Assembly (NCBI GenBank): GCA_003667245.1
Contig: RCNN01000041.1
Location: 62,001 to 126,000, forward strand
DNA from: Heterostelium multicystogenum
Lineage: Eukaryota; Evosea; Eumycetozoa; Acytosteliales; Acytosteliaceae
DNA length: 64,000 nucleotides
Direction of reading: 5' to 3'
A program made the translations under genes and the position numbers. Of this stretch, positions 14,931 through 28,724 are shown in pieces. Every line of letters starts with the position of its first letter. The stretch's first letter is position 1. The notes under the pieces are model-generated. The model did no database searches and was not told the DNA's origin. It saw nothing but the letters and a program-made list of their open reading frames with translations.

Positions 14931-16673
14931 CTAAGTGGTTATATTTTTAAATCCTATGCAAACAACATCATTAGCATTCACATTGATTAATTGAGATGCT
15001 GATTGATTGTTTGTTTTGGGATGAATTACTTAGCGCTTACCTCTCATTAAATTTAAACCAAATACACCATAGGTTCGTTTTGTTTCTTGTATTCCTATAC
15101 ACTGGTAGATGTGACCATCCCTGGATAGCGAGTAGAAGTAATTTGATGGTTTTATTTGGAGTGTAAAACCCTCATCAAATTCCATCTGCAGATTTGGAAA
15201 CTTTTCGATTTCAGTGATTGCAGCAGGGAGACACTGAATTATTATTATAAGAAGAAAAAACAAGTGTTAACAATTATTTAAATATAGATCATCTAGATCT
15301 TCAGTTAAAACTGATAAGATTACTAATAACTTACAGATGTAAATAGGATTTCCATGTGTGAACATATTTCCTTGACTCCACAGTTAACCTTCAGAAATTG
15401 TTTAAATTGTTGAAAACACATCAGTAGGCAAGTACGATAAAGTAGAAGTTGATTTAAGTACTACTCTAGGTAGTAATAGTTTATCAGATGCCCAAGTTCC
15501 ATTGTTCCAAACAGATTTCTAAAATAATCAAAAAAGATGTATAAGTATATCTGATGTTAAAAGTTTGGCTTGAAATATGTACCAAGGTTGGAGTCATGGA
15601 ATATAGTCCATCATTTTTAATCATTGCAGTGTAGTTTATATTTTTTGAGTATAACAATGGGTCTATTAGTCCAAGTGTGATTCCACCAAAATAATTCTTA
15701 TCCAAAGATATTCCAAAAATATCTATTAAAATAATAATTAGTTTATCAATACTATTAAAATATAAATACAAACTTACATGGCTTTTTAAGAGTAGATAAA
15801 ATTGAATATAATGGACTTGGGGGACAATTTGGGCACTTTATTAACCAAATGAATATAAATAGAATTTAGTTTAATGTTGTCATATACTACTTACATTGGG
15901 TCCAACTCCAAATATTGCTTTGGTAAGAGATGTGTCCATCTGTTTGTTCTATTTAAATGAAAGAATATTAACATTTTTTAGGTATTTCTTCAAAAGTAAT
16001 TTATATTTACTATAGATTGCTGTGATTATAGTTGGTATATTTTTAAAATTATCTATTGATACGATATCCTTTATTAAATTTGCTATAGAACTTGATAATA
16101 TTAGATTTAGATATGTAATAATAGTATATTTCTAAAACATTACCTCTAATGGATGCTCCATTTTCAAGTTGGGTAAACAAAAGAACAGGTCGCAGGATCG
16201 AATTTATTTCATTTTCTCACAGGTGTTTCCAATACTATGGCAATATGGAGAATCACACAATATATTATCAGCAGTAGGTGTTGGTCTATAGTGTGGAGGA
16301 TACTGGGTACATCCCTCACATTTCTTCTTAGCTGTTAAGAACTGATAAAATCCTTTCTGTTAAAATGATTCAATTTAAGTTTATAATTTCCATACTCACG
16401 TAATTTGATGATGTATCTATTTCTATTGGAATACTATCTATTCCTGCAATGAGTACACTCGATAGAGTATCTGTATCTCCACTTAAAACTAGGGAGTCTG
16501 CATATTTATTTCTATTATTGGATAATGATAAGAACAAAGTTAGAAATATGTTAGGAGTAATTTGGTTCTATACTTGGTACCCACATTCCACCGACTGATT
16601 CATTTGCTCTGTTGTATATTATAAAAAACAATTGTAATAATATAAAAATAGATAAAAAGTTATATAGTTTCAT
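14931..16673 (-). CDS. pepsin-family (A1) aspartic protease-like protein, catalytic motifs degenerate
   Basis: On the minus strand the ATG at 16673 starts a signal peptide (MKLYNFLSIFILLQLFFIIY). The body follows the A1 fold over about eight exons: SLVLSGDTDTLSSVLIAGID, the first active-site position IEIDTSSNY (about 16400-16425), a Cys-rich flap region, AIFGVGPN, CPNCPPSPLYSIL, GGITLGLIDPLLY, the second active-site position VVLKSTSTLSYLPTDVF (about 15420-15470), EFDEGFTLQIKPSNYFY and the end VVCIGFKNITT. The first motif is DTS rather than DTG. The second lacks the usual DSG/DTG Asp, so the protein may be inactive. Frame breaks lie near 16570, near 16190 and in a TTTT run near 15410. Introns carry GTAAGT-type donors. 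Probably secreted or endolysosomal; fold confident, activity doubtful. Confidence 0.72.
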
Positions 16674-18025
16674 TATTGGAAAATAAACAGAATAGGATGG
16701 ATGTCTAGTTAAATCCAATAGAAACATCTATTAATAAGTCAGTACTGTTACAATTCCTCAATATAATGGAATGGGTTGATGGAATAGGGAAGGCAATCTA
16801 ACTAACTAATTATATAATTTCAAATTCAAATTCTGTCTGATTTATTTATAGTTACATTAAACCATTCAAATCAACTCAAATCAACTCAAATTAAATCCAA
16901 TAAATCAAACAACAAGAATAAAATAATAAATTAGAATAGCGATAATTATTTAACATTACTACATTGGTGTAGCAATAACAATGCCCTGATCATTTTATGA
17001 TAATAGATCATTATCTTATCATATCAATATTACAATGTATCTATCTATATTGCTACAGATATTTCAAATCGCTCATATCTACTCTGCTATACATTTACAA
17101 TTAGGACTAAAAATGTTTGTAATGGTAGTGAATAATACAGCTTCCATGTGACAACTACCACTATGGTGCATTTGGTGGTGTGTCAATCTTATCGAATTTC
17201 TGATGATCAAATTGAATATTCACACTCCACCACATTAACGACATCTGTACCATATCATCCATAGTGAAGTGGAGGTTGGTTCCAAACAATGAAATAGTTT
17301 AAACCTGTTAGCAAATACACAACAGTAGTCAAATCAAAACTAAAATACTATTATTACTTAGTTATAAATAACTAATCAATGTTTAATTAATTTATATAGA
17401 TAAATTATTATTATTATGATTAGTATTTTTTAGTTTTAGAATAATGGTTTACATCTAATATCATTGATCGATGCATATCTATTTTTAACCTGCTTAAGAA
17501 AATGTGAAGTCACTAACACCTCGTTTAATCATGTAAATCTGTTTTGTTTCTTTTTTTGGAGTGAAGAAAAATCACAGAATGGTTTTTTTAAAAAGGGTCT
17601 GATAGACACAGATGACTTTTCAGTAATCTCAGATTAAAAATTGTGGATAATATCTTATTTTTTTATGTAAAAATTAACAATAGGCAATTTGATTAAATTG
17701 AAGGCTAAGACCCATTATTAAAGTGATTGTTTGATTGATCCAAATTAAGTCTATATCTTTCTAACTATAATCTTTTGTATATATCAACAGTTTATTATTA
17801 TTTATTTATTTAAAGTCAATTATTAATTATTATACATATTTTTTAAAAATATTAATTAATAATTATTATTATTATCTGGTATTACTTTATTATTAACTAC
17901 TTCAAATTAACAAACCCATATATCAATTTCAAAACAATCGAATCAATTTAGTCAATTGAATAAAAACTATTCTATTTTAATTAAAAGAGTAGTAGGATAA
18001 ACAAACACACAAATAGATAGAAACC
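16674..18025. other. 1.35-kb divergent intergenic region
   Basis: No gene seen on either strand. It separates the start of the minus-strand pepsin-like gene from the plus-strand STAND gene and so should hold both promoters. AT-rich runs dominate 17790-17900; 17140-17290 is richer in GC and may be a regulatory or transcribed segment I cannot classify. Confidence 0.5.
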
Positions 18026-21000
18026 ATGGTAAAAGTAAACTTTCCAGATGAAAATGCATCAAAGTTTGAAATTCAAAAGTGGCTCAAGCAATATAAAATT
18101 GCATTTACACCTTTCCAAAGCAAAGATGATCTCTTGTTTCTGATTTGATGAGAATAAAAAGTTGATTTTTGATTTCGAAAAGGCAAAGAAGAAGGAGGAG
18201 AAGTTGAAGAAGCAGCAGGAGTTGGAATCTCAATCATCATCACCATCAACTCAATCAAATTCAACAACATCATCATCATCACTATCATCACCCTTTTAAA
18301 TCATCATCATCATATACATCAAACAGATCTTATGCTTCACCGTTCAAGAAGATTACTATTAAGAATGGACAGGTTGTAAAGGAAGTTGACAATGCTGCCC
18401 TCAGCCAATTGTCGATCCAGTCCAATGCAACCATGCATGTAAAGCCAAAGAAAAAGTTGGGATTGGCCGAAAAGATTGAAAATAACACATTGCATGTTTT
18501 CTTGTCTTCTACTTTCAAGGACATGATCGGAGAGCGTGACCATTTGATTAAGGTCGTCTTCCCTGCCCTGAATATCAAGGCCAAGTCAAAGAATTTGACG
18601 ATTGTGCCTGTCGATCTTCGTTGGGGTTGACCAAAGAGGAAACTACTCTTAAGGGTCAAATTGAGTTGTGCTTGAAGCAGATTGAGAAGTGTCCAGTCAC
18701 CATCGGCATGGTTGGCTCACGTGTTGGTTGGATCCCCTCCGAGTACAAGTTGGAGGATCCAGACTCTGCCGCCTCCAAGTGGTTGGCTGCTTTGCCACTA
18801 GGCCACTCAATTACTACCATTGAGATTCTCTATGCTTTGGAGGCAGCAACCGCCGAAAAAGAAGCACTGTATTGCTGCTCTCCGTGAGCCAAACGAACAT
18901 TTTCGTGCTGAAGATGCAGATGCCGAGCGTAGACTTCACGATTTAAGACAAACACTCATTGGACACACTCATTGCTCAACTATCTCCAATTATCCAGCAA
19001 CAGGAAGTGCAGCCAATGTAGACAAATCTGGCAATATCATCATGAAGGATCTCGATGTTTTTGGGTGATTTCATATTACAACAGCTTTGGGAAATTGTGG
19101 AGTTGGAGTTCCCAACTCCAGTTGTACCTTTGGACCAATTAGAGCGTGAAAAAATCGCACATTTCAATGCATTGCAGGCAAGATCAGCACATTACTTTGG
19201 TCGTGATGCATTCCAAAAGAAACTCAAGGCTCACATCAACGAAAATAGCAGCATTGATCGTATAGGTTTGGTATATGGTGAGCCCGGTTCAGGTAAGAGC
19301 TCATCACTTGCCTACCTCGCAAAGTCACTTGAATCCGATCCACAATGGGTTGTTCTCTATCACTTTATTGGTTGTTCATCGGACTCTACCGATGTGTCAA
19401 ACGTCTTGGCTTCATTCTCTGCCAAGTTGATCAAACAGTTTAATTTGAAGTTTGAACTGTCAGATTCCTTTGGTAAGTAAACCTTTACTTTGAAACAAGA
19501 CCTTATACTAACTCAAAATATTCTTTGTTATCAATTATAGAAAAGCTACGTATCGATTTCCCATTATCTTGTCAAAGTGTAAGGGCAAGAAGATTTTGAT
19601 CATCATTGATGATTTGGATGAGTTGAATCCAGCCAATCAGTCTCATCAAATGGAATGGTTGCCAGAGTCAACCGATCTACCAAATAATGTATATGTATTC
19701 TTGAGTTGTGACCAAGGCAAGGTTTGTTGGGACTATCTTCACCTTCGAGCAAAGATTCCACAAACCTTCTATTTGAAATCCATTGGAAATGTCAGATCGT
19801 CAACTCATCGTAGAAAAGACATTGGATCTCTTTGGAAAAAGGTTGGACTCTAAGCAGTGCGATCGTCTCATTTCAAAGACACAGGCTAAACTCCCATTGT
19901 TCATCAAGTTGGTGTGTGAAGAGCTTCGTATCTTTGGTTCCTTCGATAAGCTTGCTATGTTTATCGCCAAGCTTCCAGAGACCATTCCGCAATTGATTGA
20001 CCAGATGATCACACGTTTGGAGGCCGATTTCGGAAAGGATCTTATTCGTAAAACTCTCTGCTACATTGCTCTCTCAAGATATGGTTTAACAGAGACAGAG
20101 TTGTTGGATCTACTCGCCAGAAACAGCTCTGGATCATCATCATTGAACAAGCAACAGAAAATAGAGCCATTGGTATTTGTAGTCTGGGCACCATTGTTGG
20201 CATCACTAGCTCCACTCTTGCGTCAGCAAACCAATCATATCACATTCTTCCACGCACAGATCGCAAATGTTATAATTCGTAGATACCTCTCCATTGAGAG
20301 ATCTTCCATTGCAGTTCATCAAGCACTTGCAGACTACTATTTGTCACATGCCGATCCAGACAACAATCGCAAGTGGTCGGGTGTCGTAGCCAAGCCCTAT
20401 GTTGAGCTACCATACCATTTGATGTGTGCCAAGAGATTCGATCAACTCTCGGCCCTCTTCCAAGATCTTCGTTTTATCGAGTCTAACTTCCAGAGACAAT
20501 TGGGTCATGAGTTGATCGAACGTTTCCTCTCAGTGCTGTCGTCTGTCCGTGGTCCTGCTCTAACTGGTGAGCGTTGGACAGGCTACAACTTCTCAACTGT
20601 CAACACAGTTGAGGATTTCTTTGCATTCGTCCAGTATCAATCTCACCATCTATCAAAATTCCCATTTGTTGCCGCACAGCTCGCTCTTAATCTCCCAGAT
20701 GACGGCGTCTGCCATTCTGCTGCCGCAAAGTTACTCAACTCAGAGAAGCGTCTACATCTCACATGGGTAAATAAGTCCCAGATTTCCGACTTTGTTATCT
20801 CCACTTTAGCCGGACACGAAGATTTCGTTCGTTGTGCACTCTATAAGGATGACGGCTCCTTCTTGGCATCTTGTTCCGACGATCGTTCTATTCGTCTTTG
20901 GAGCGGTGAAACAGGTCAACTTGTTCGTGTGTTCCCAAAGCTTCACACTGACAAGATCACCCAGCTCGCTTGGAGAAACAATACCATCATCACAGTATCT

Positions 21001-22585
21001 CGTGATAAGCGTATTGTCATGTGGGACGAGTATGGACGTGTCATTTCTGAATTCACTGGCGGACATACCAATGCAGTATGGGGTGTAGATGTATCTGGTA
21101 ATGGAAACAGATTCATTACTGCATCCTGGGACGGAACTGCGATTGTCTGGGATGTCGCCACTAAGAAACCTGCATTCACCCTCAATGCTCATGCACCACA
21201 AAAGCTTTCGGCATGTGCATACTCACACAACAACAAGTGGGTAGCAACCGGTTGCTGGGGTGGTATCCTTATTGTTTGGGACGCCAACACCGGTGTCGAG
21301 TTGAAGAGATTCAAGGTCTCCGATCAAACCATCCTCTGCATTCAGTTCTCTCACGATGATTCTATGATCGCGCTCTCTTCTGTCGACACCTCTACTCATA
21401 TCTACAGCACCAATAGTTGGTCAAAGATTGCCAAGCTCGATGGTCACAATGAAGCAGTCATCAGTGCACGTTTTTCATCTGATTCCAAGTATATCGTATC
21501 ATGTTCTGATGATAAGACAGTCAGAGTATATGAAACCACTGATTGGACTCAAGTCTCCTTGATGACCGGTCACTCTGGTCGTATTATCTCATGTGCTTTC
21601 CACCCATCATCTGCACGTCGTCAAATAGTTACTGGTGCCACTGATAAGTTTATCAAGATCTGGGATCCAAAGCTTGGTTACTCCGTTGCTCAAATCCACC
21701 AAGGACATAGAAAGGCAGTGAATGCCCTCCAATATGTCGCCGACAGCAACCTCCTCTACTCTGTTTCTGACGATAAGACTATCAAAGTTTGGAGCGATTT
21801 CACAAGAAACAATACTCTCACACTCAAGGACACAATCGAGTTGTCGCTCAAGGACTTTGTAGTCGACCAACAACAGAAGAGACTCATTGGTGTCAATGGA
21901 GGAGGATGTATCATCATTGCAGATCTCAATGGAAAGATCATCAAAAAAGTTTGAAAAGGGAGCAAACAAGATCAGTGTTTCACCAAACTTCAAACACGTC
22001 GGATACCTCCATGGAAAGGAGGGACAAATGTCAATCATGGACATCGAGTTGGGAGCTGAGCTCTACACTGCAAGACATGGTTTCGTTCTCAATGAAATTT
22101 CCTACAGCCCAACTGGAGAATACCTCGTAGTCTCCGACGGAAAGGGTACATTCACATCTATCAAGTGCTCACCAACAACCAGTAACTACTCCATGCACTC
22201 CCACATTACATTGGAGCCTATGGATGCAGTCACTGGCATTGGCTGGTCGCCAAGCGGACAACTGTTGGCACTTGGTACAAACAATGGATCGACCTATATC
22301 TTTGACGTGAGGAGATCATTCTTCCAGCTCAATGTACTCAAGGGACATGTTTTTGCAGTACGATCACTTGCATTCACACCAGATTCCAATCATCTGGTCA
22401 CCGCTTCACTCGACAAACAATCGTTACTCTGGGATCTCCAATCAGGTACGATCACAACCATTTTCCCATTGGCCTCCATTTCCACCTCCAACATCCTCAT
22501 TTTCAACGATCACCAAGGCCTTACCACCATTGCCCTTTCCGACTACACTGGTAAAATTCACCACTTAAAGTTTATCAAAGAGTAG
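18026..22585 (+). CDS. DUF4062-NACHT-WD40 STAND NTPase (TEP1/NWD-like architecture)
   Basis: The ATG at 18026 starts a short N-terminal region (KFEIQKWLKQYKIAFTPFQS), a Lys/Ser-rich linker, then a DUF4062 domain (LHVFLSSTFKDMIGERDHL, then VPVDLRWG). Next is a NACHT/AAA-like ATPase with Walker A GEPGSGKSSSLA (about 19280) and Walker B KILIIIDDLDEL (about 19590), a helical region, and from about 20800 to the end roughly fourteen WD repeats, enough for two seven-bladed propellers. The order matches TEP1- or NWD-type signalling ATPases. A 68-base intron lies at 19473-19540. Frame breaks fall near 18130, 18155, 18295, 18625, 18870, 19060, 19565, 19790 and 21945, yet every domain continues in the next frame. 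Estimated length is 1,500 residues. Ligand and pathway cannot be read from sequence. Confidence 0.8.
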
Positions 22586-23059
22586 ACTCATCATCACATC
22601 TAATATCTCTAATAAAATACTTGTACAAATTATATTAACAATAATAACAACAATAACAACGAAAATAGCCAATTATTAAAAAAAATAACAAATGTAAAAA
22701 GAACAGAACAGGGGGAATCAGATTTGGGAAATTGATTTACACATTTAAGAATTCAGATTTTTCATTGGAATTATCATCGATTGTTTGAAATGGAATTGGA
22801 AGTGTATTATTGGCGAAACACCGAAGTTGTTTGATTATGACTTTGGGGTAGTGGTGTGGGTATGTTGCATGAGATTTTTTATCAAAATAAAAAAACAAAA
22901 TATAAACCAATTTTAAAATTGTGTTGTTGTACTACTGCAGGAACTGATCCGTTCTTGGTTTTGAATGTCATATAATGGTGTGAATCTGACTAATTTGAAT
23001 CAGTTTGTTTTATTTATTTATTTGTTTGTTTGTACTATATTATTTATAACACTATAGAT
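22586..23059. other. intergenic spacer
   Basis: No gene seen. It holds the 3' end of the STAND gene and the upstream region of the carboxypeptidase gene. Confidence 0.6.
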
Positions 23060-24662
23060 ATGTATAGATCTACATTATTTATATCTACTGTATTATTGAT
23101 TGCTTGCGTATCAATCATCGGTGCTGCTAGTTCATCTGGTGATGTCAAGGTTTCACCATTCTTCAAGAAGCACAATGGTTTTGCTAAGATCCCTGAAGGT
23201 GTATTCTTGGAAACTTTGTATGTATTATTGTCATTTGCTAGCGTCAAAGGCGGCCGCGAGTATTAACACGACCGATTATGTGGCCTGGTATTTAATAGGG
23301 AAGATGCCGGTGAAGCTTTATACTTGAATGAATATTTGGATACACCAGAAATCGGTAGAAGAAAATCATGTGTTGACATTAACAAAATGGTAGATGGTAC
23401 AGCTTTTTGGAGATTGTTCCATGCTTGACAATCCAAACGATCCAAACTTGAAGACCACCCCATTCTCATACTCTGGTTTCTTCCAAGTCAATGAAACCTT
23501 TGACCAAAACTTGTTCTACTGGTTCTTTGAATCTCAAGACGGAAATAAGAACGCTCCAGTTGTTCTCTGGCTCCAAGGTGGTCCCGGTGGATCATCATTG
23601 TTTGGTTTGTTCGTTGAGAACGGTCCATTTGCAATTCTCGACAACTTGACCATGATCCCAAGAAATGTAACTTGGAACGACCACTTCTCCATGTTGTACA
23701 TTGACAACCAGTCGGAACCGGTTTCAGTTACACCTCAGAGTTGGCTGGATACTCATCCAACGAAGATCAAATTGCTGCCAATCTCCACAGTCTTTTGGTC
23801 CAATTCTTTGGAATCTTCCCACAATATGCCAACAACGACTTCTACGTAACCGGTGAATCCTATGCCGGAAAATACGTTCCAGCCCTCGGATTACTATATC
23901 ATTGAGCAAAACAAGGCCAACCCAGACCAACACATCAACTTGGCTGGTATTGCTGTTGGTGATGGTCTCTGCGACCCAGTCACCCAAGTCACCCAATATG
24001 CCAACCTTGCCTTCTACATGGGTCTTGCCGATCTAGGACAACAAAACACCATGACTATCTACCAAGACAAGATCATCCAAGCCATTTTGGCCGAGCAATG
24101 GATGGAAGCCAACGATTTGTTCACTGACCTCATTAACGGTCCACCCGACTACTTCCAAAACATCACTGGTGAGCCAGACTACTACGATATCCGTAACACC
24201 GTCGAGCCATCATACGGTGGTAACTTTGAGGCATACGTCAACTCCTCTTCCATCAGATCATTGTTGCACGTCGGAAACAACTACTTCCAAGACAACAATA
24301 ACGTCTACTTGGCCCTCCAAGAAGACATTCCCAAGTCCATCAAGCCACTCCTCCCAACCATTATCGAAAACGTCAAGGTTCTCTTCTACAACGGTCAATT
24401 CGACTTTATTGTCGGTGCATCACTTACTGAGACCTTCATGCGTACCATCCCATGGGATGGAATCTACCCATTCGTTGGATCGGAGCGTGTCATCTGGAAG
24501 ATCCCATCCGATCAAGTCAACGTTGCCGGTTACGTCCGTCAATATCTCAGCCTCACCCAAATCGTCGTCAGAGGTGCTGGTCACATGGTACCATTCAACC
24601 AACCAGCCAGAGCCTACGACATGATCACCAGATTCGTCAACGATCTTCCATTTACCAACTAA
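23060..24662 (+). CDS. serine carboxypeptidase, peptidase family S10
   Basis: This exopeptidase removes C-terminal residues in lysosomes or outside the cell. The ATG at 23060 begins a signal peptide (YRSTLFISTVLLIACVSIIG). An 81-base intron at 23218-23298 joins GVFLETL to EDAGEALYLNEYLDTPEIG. Family motifs are in order: YSGFFQVNE, the oxyanion motif WLQGGPGGSS, VGTGFSYT, the nucleophile in GESYAGKYVPA (about 23855), the Asp in YNGQFDFIVG and the His in GAGHMVPFNQPARA. All three catalytic residues are present. Frame breaks occur near 23405 (TTTTT, one T too many), near 23708 (one C missing in AACCAG) and near 23888 (GGATTAC). Repaired length is about 505 residues, normal for S10. The intron has an unusual GC-rich centre. 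Confidence 0.88.
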
Positions 24663-25049
24663 ATAATAATAACAACAACAACAACAACAACCACTCAATA
24701 AAAACAATATAATAATAATAATATCAATAATAATAACAATAGTATCAAATATGAGCAAACTTTCAAATTGTGAACAGTCCATTTTTGAATTCAAATTTAT
24801 TTATTTTTACATGTCATGTTAATTTTATTACAGGTTGTTGCATGAATGTATCGTCTAATTTCGTTGATGACATTTCATTTAGTTTTTTTCCTTGTACTTT
24901 TACTTTTGCATAAACTAAACTAAAATAAAACAAAATAACTCTATAATAATAATAATAATATATTGATATTGTATAAAAACGTAAAAAGTAAAGTGTCATT
25001 GGTTTATTTTAGTTGGTTAGTAAACTAGTCTAGCAGTGTTCATTCATCA
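24663..25049. other. intergenic spacer
   Basis: No gene seen. CAA/AAT-rich 3' flank of the carboxypeptidase is followed by the promoter side of the phospholipase gene. Confidence 0.6.
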
Positions 25050-28000
25050 ATGTTTGTTTTACAGATACATAGTGTTACATTCTATAATCCATCTACACAA
25101 ACAAAACCTAGAAATGTATTCTTAGATATTTCAAATGAAAATCAACCTTCAAGGTATGTCATATCGTTTCTATTGATTCTTCTGACATCAAAGTACTAGT
25201 AATTAATAAAACCCAAAATAGACGGTATTTTGTTGGTAGATTTTCAACATCAAGCACAAAGTCATGTGAATCAATTGTACATGTTTCTAAAAACACCGAT
25301 AACAGTGCATTTATCTTATGGCCCATTGATGTATCATGATTTGGGTCCGCAAAACCATCTATGACTTCCTTTATGAAGATATTAGTCATTTAGGTCATAA
25401 AAAAGTAAGTCTCGCTTGACTAATCTGCAATGGATATACGTTTAACCAAGTTGTTGTATTGATGTTTGTTTCTAGTTTTTAACATTTGGTAGAAGAGGAC
25501 CACTGTATCATGTTTGTTATTCTATATCACCAGTAAAATATTCATATGGATTCGCATTGTCTAAAATCAGTTGTCTTAAACAAATCACATCTGGAAAAGA
25601 TGAACTGTATGCAGAGGTAGAGTTTAATAATTCACCACAAAGTATTGGATCTGGTCCAACAAATAAATATCATTTAGGTTCTTTCGTGTCACATGATATG
25701 ACTGAAATACACTCTGTACATAATTGTAAGTTCAAAGGCAACCATCCCTACATCTTTAATACTAACCTGCTAATCTGCTAATTCAATCATATTATTTTTA
25801 GTATCATTTTCAACATTGGTTAATTTTGTTATTACTTTTTATGTCAAGACAAAGTTTGCGGAATATATATTGGGAACATTAAAGTTTACACCAGCACATG
25901 AATTGAATGCACCTTCTGATCAATCATTGTTAAAGAGGCATTCGAGTGTCAGTAGCAATTCAATCAATAGTGGAAACAACAGTAGTAGCAGCAACAGCAA
26001 TAACAGCAGTAGATTATATAGATCACCACACAGTACTCACCAAAATCATGCAACACAACCTCCGTCGCCTCCTCAAACACCACCTCCCGTAGAGGGTGGT
26101 GTCATTGATGATCGTATGACTGGTGTCACTGCAATTCTCAATCAGCCTTCAGAAATACATAAGCACGTAGATAGTGGTAGACCAGTCAGTCAGAATGAAG
26201 AGGTCATTCCGTCACCTATTTACCAAGCTGCAGCCGACAAGAAGATTAATAAGGAAAAGGGAGGACTACTCTTTTATCGTGCGACTTCAGATGACAAAGT
26301 ACACACTTTTCTACAAGATGACTACTCAACCACAAAGCGAATTACTCTTTCATCGCCAGAGGGAAATGGTTCATATGAATTTGTATTCTCACTCAGCAAG
26401 ACTGATTTCATGTTAACCACTCAAGCTCATAATCAATCAGATGGAGATGACATTGATTCAAGTAACAATAGAACAGAAAAGTATAACTCAATGCGACACA
26501 GTGCTCTTAGTCTATCAGAAAAGAGAAGTGAACATCTACATTTACATCAGCATCATCACCATAACTCAAATTCAAATGAAGAGGCTCCCACAGAAATATC
26601 AAGCAATACATTCAGCTTGATCACTGAAAACAATGAAGTAGAGGTACTTATTGATGGACTTCAAACATTTAGACGATATTTTGAATCAATGATGAATGCG
26701 GAGCATAGCATCAGTATACTTGCTTGGGAGCTATCGTTTTCATTCGGTTTGGTCTTAACAAAGAATGTAAAGTCTGGCCTACCGTCATTGGCAAGTGATC
26801 AAGCTAAATGGATCACACTCGAAGATGTTTTACTTTCAAAGGCAATGAGTGGAGTCAATGTTAGAATTATTGTTTGGAGACACGAGTTGCTTTCTCATCT
26901 TACACGTTTCCTCTATCTCGGTGAGGTAACTATCGAGCGTGAGGTAGCAAAGTTGGAAAGACGATGTAAGAAATTGAGTATACCTTGCAAGGTATTCAAT
27001 ACTACCACGGACGACATGTCATCTATTGACCAGTCCTACATTGATGAGTATTCTATTAATGCAGATGGTGGAATAACCATTGTGATTGCAGGAAATCCAC
27101 AGGGAATTCTATCTTCTCATCATGAAAAGTTAGTACTCGTAGATGCAGAGTGTCCTGAACATTGTATAGCTTTCACAGGAGGATTCGATATTGCTCGTGG
27201 TCGATATGATCAACCATTACATCAAATTCCTCGTCCATATCTTTTAAATACTTTGCTCTCGACACCAAATACTGAGGAAAAGAAGCGTGAGCAATCAACC
27301 AAAACCACCTAGATACAGCGGTAGTAATATTCAACCAGTACTCAGACAAATTCGATTCCTTTGGCACGACATTCAGATTTCATTACGAGGAGACAGCGCT
27401 CACTATCTCAAACTTCATTTTAACCAACGTTGGATACACGCATTTACCCAAAATGTCCTCCTCACTCGTTCAAAAACCATCTCCAAAGAATTAGTGATGA
27501 AAACATGCACAAAAGTACATCAACCACTCAGTAGCATCAAAGTAGAACACAATGACCCAGCTCCCATCTATAAACAATGTGCGGTAAGACTTTTCAGAAC
27601 ATGGAAAGGTGTTTTGGATAATAATCTATTGTTTGACGACTATGGAAAGATGATTCTAAATGCAAAGGAATTCCTCTATGTAGAGCATCAATATCCATTC
27701 CAAAACTTCACATTAACCTACTACATGTGCGAAGCCTTGAAAGCTAATCCAAAACTTCATATCTTAATCGTTACTCCAGTTAAAACCGATTTGCCAAGTG
27801 GATTAGTAGGTGAATTATTTGATTGGTCCCAAGATCACAGTAAGTCATAAATCATAATGGTTATTAATTATATTTTGAAATATTAATATATCCAATATTT
27901 ATATAGTTATTAGACATTTACATTTAATCTATAGTGTTGCGCCCGAAAGAGTTGGAATTTATGGTTTAGTTAGACAGGATGAAGAATCAAATAGATGTAA

Positions 28001-28568
28001 CTAATCAAATTCAGTCATTATCAATAATGAGCACCTATTAATTCTCCTTCTCTATTTCAATTATTTAGTGAAACCAATTTATATACATTCAAAATTAATT
28101 TTGGTAGATGATCAATTATTTAATGTTGGAAGTACAAATATGGATAATATGAGTTTCTTCCACTCGAGTGAGCTAACAGCATCGATTGTTGAACCAAAGC
28201 TAGCAAGAGAAACAAGAATAAGATTGGCAAAAGAACATTTGGGAGATCATTACACTGCTTCCATCGAAAATAGTTTTATAGAAATGTTTAATGCTTTCAA
28301 AAAGCTATCGGATTTGAACTATGAACGATTAAGATACAACCGTTTGATGATAGGCAGACCTGTCGCATTGGCCCCGATAGACAAATATGAATTCCTATTG
28401 AAGAAGATTTATTATCCAAACAAATTTGCCAAGTTATTATATAAGCTTGGTGTTGATACTGACGAGTGGATCGGAAAGGTAGTTAATCCTTCAACTTGGT
28501 TACAAAAGTTTAAACCAAAAACTCTAATAAACCATATATCCAGATGTAATACCTCATTTCAATCTTAG
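25050..28568 (+). CDS. phospholipase D family protein (two HKD motifs)
   Basis: PLD hydrolyses phosphatidylcholine to phosphatidic acid at membranes. Both catalytic HxKxxxxD motifs are intact: HHEKLVLVD (about 27120) followed by FTGGFDIARGRYD, and HSKLILVDD (about 28090) followed by VGSTNMDNMSF. The intermediate signature FLWHDIQISLRGDSA then FNQRW is present. The N-terminal 250 residues are beta-rich, of unknown type, followed by a Ser/Asn/Pro-rich linker. Introns that join in phase are 25154-25221, 25405-25475, 25726-25801, 27840-27906 and 27997-28068. Frame breaks lie near 25340 and near 27287. I see no certain PH or PX domain, so the lipid targeting mode is unknown. It could correspond to any of the dictyostelid PLD paralogues. 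Confidence 0.86.
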
Positions 28569-28724
28569 TATTTTCTTGATCTATTCAAATTAAACTTTAT
28601 TGGTATGAGATTATTTACCAAACCCCATATCATGACCAAAAACTTGAAATCTATTAAAGATTCCAGATGAGATTAAGGTTAATGTAAAAATTATTATTTT
28701 CACAAAAACAAATTGTAAACTATA

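Noticed and set aside
18330..18659. 109-residue minus-strand frame
   Set aside because: It lies opposite the DUF4062 domain of the STAND gene, whose plus-strand protein is clearly conserved.
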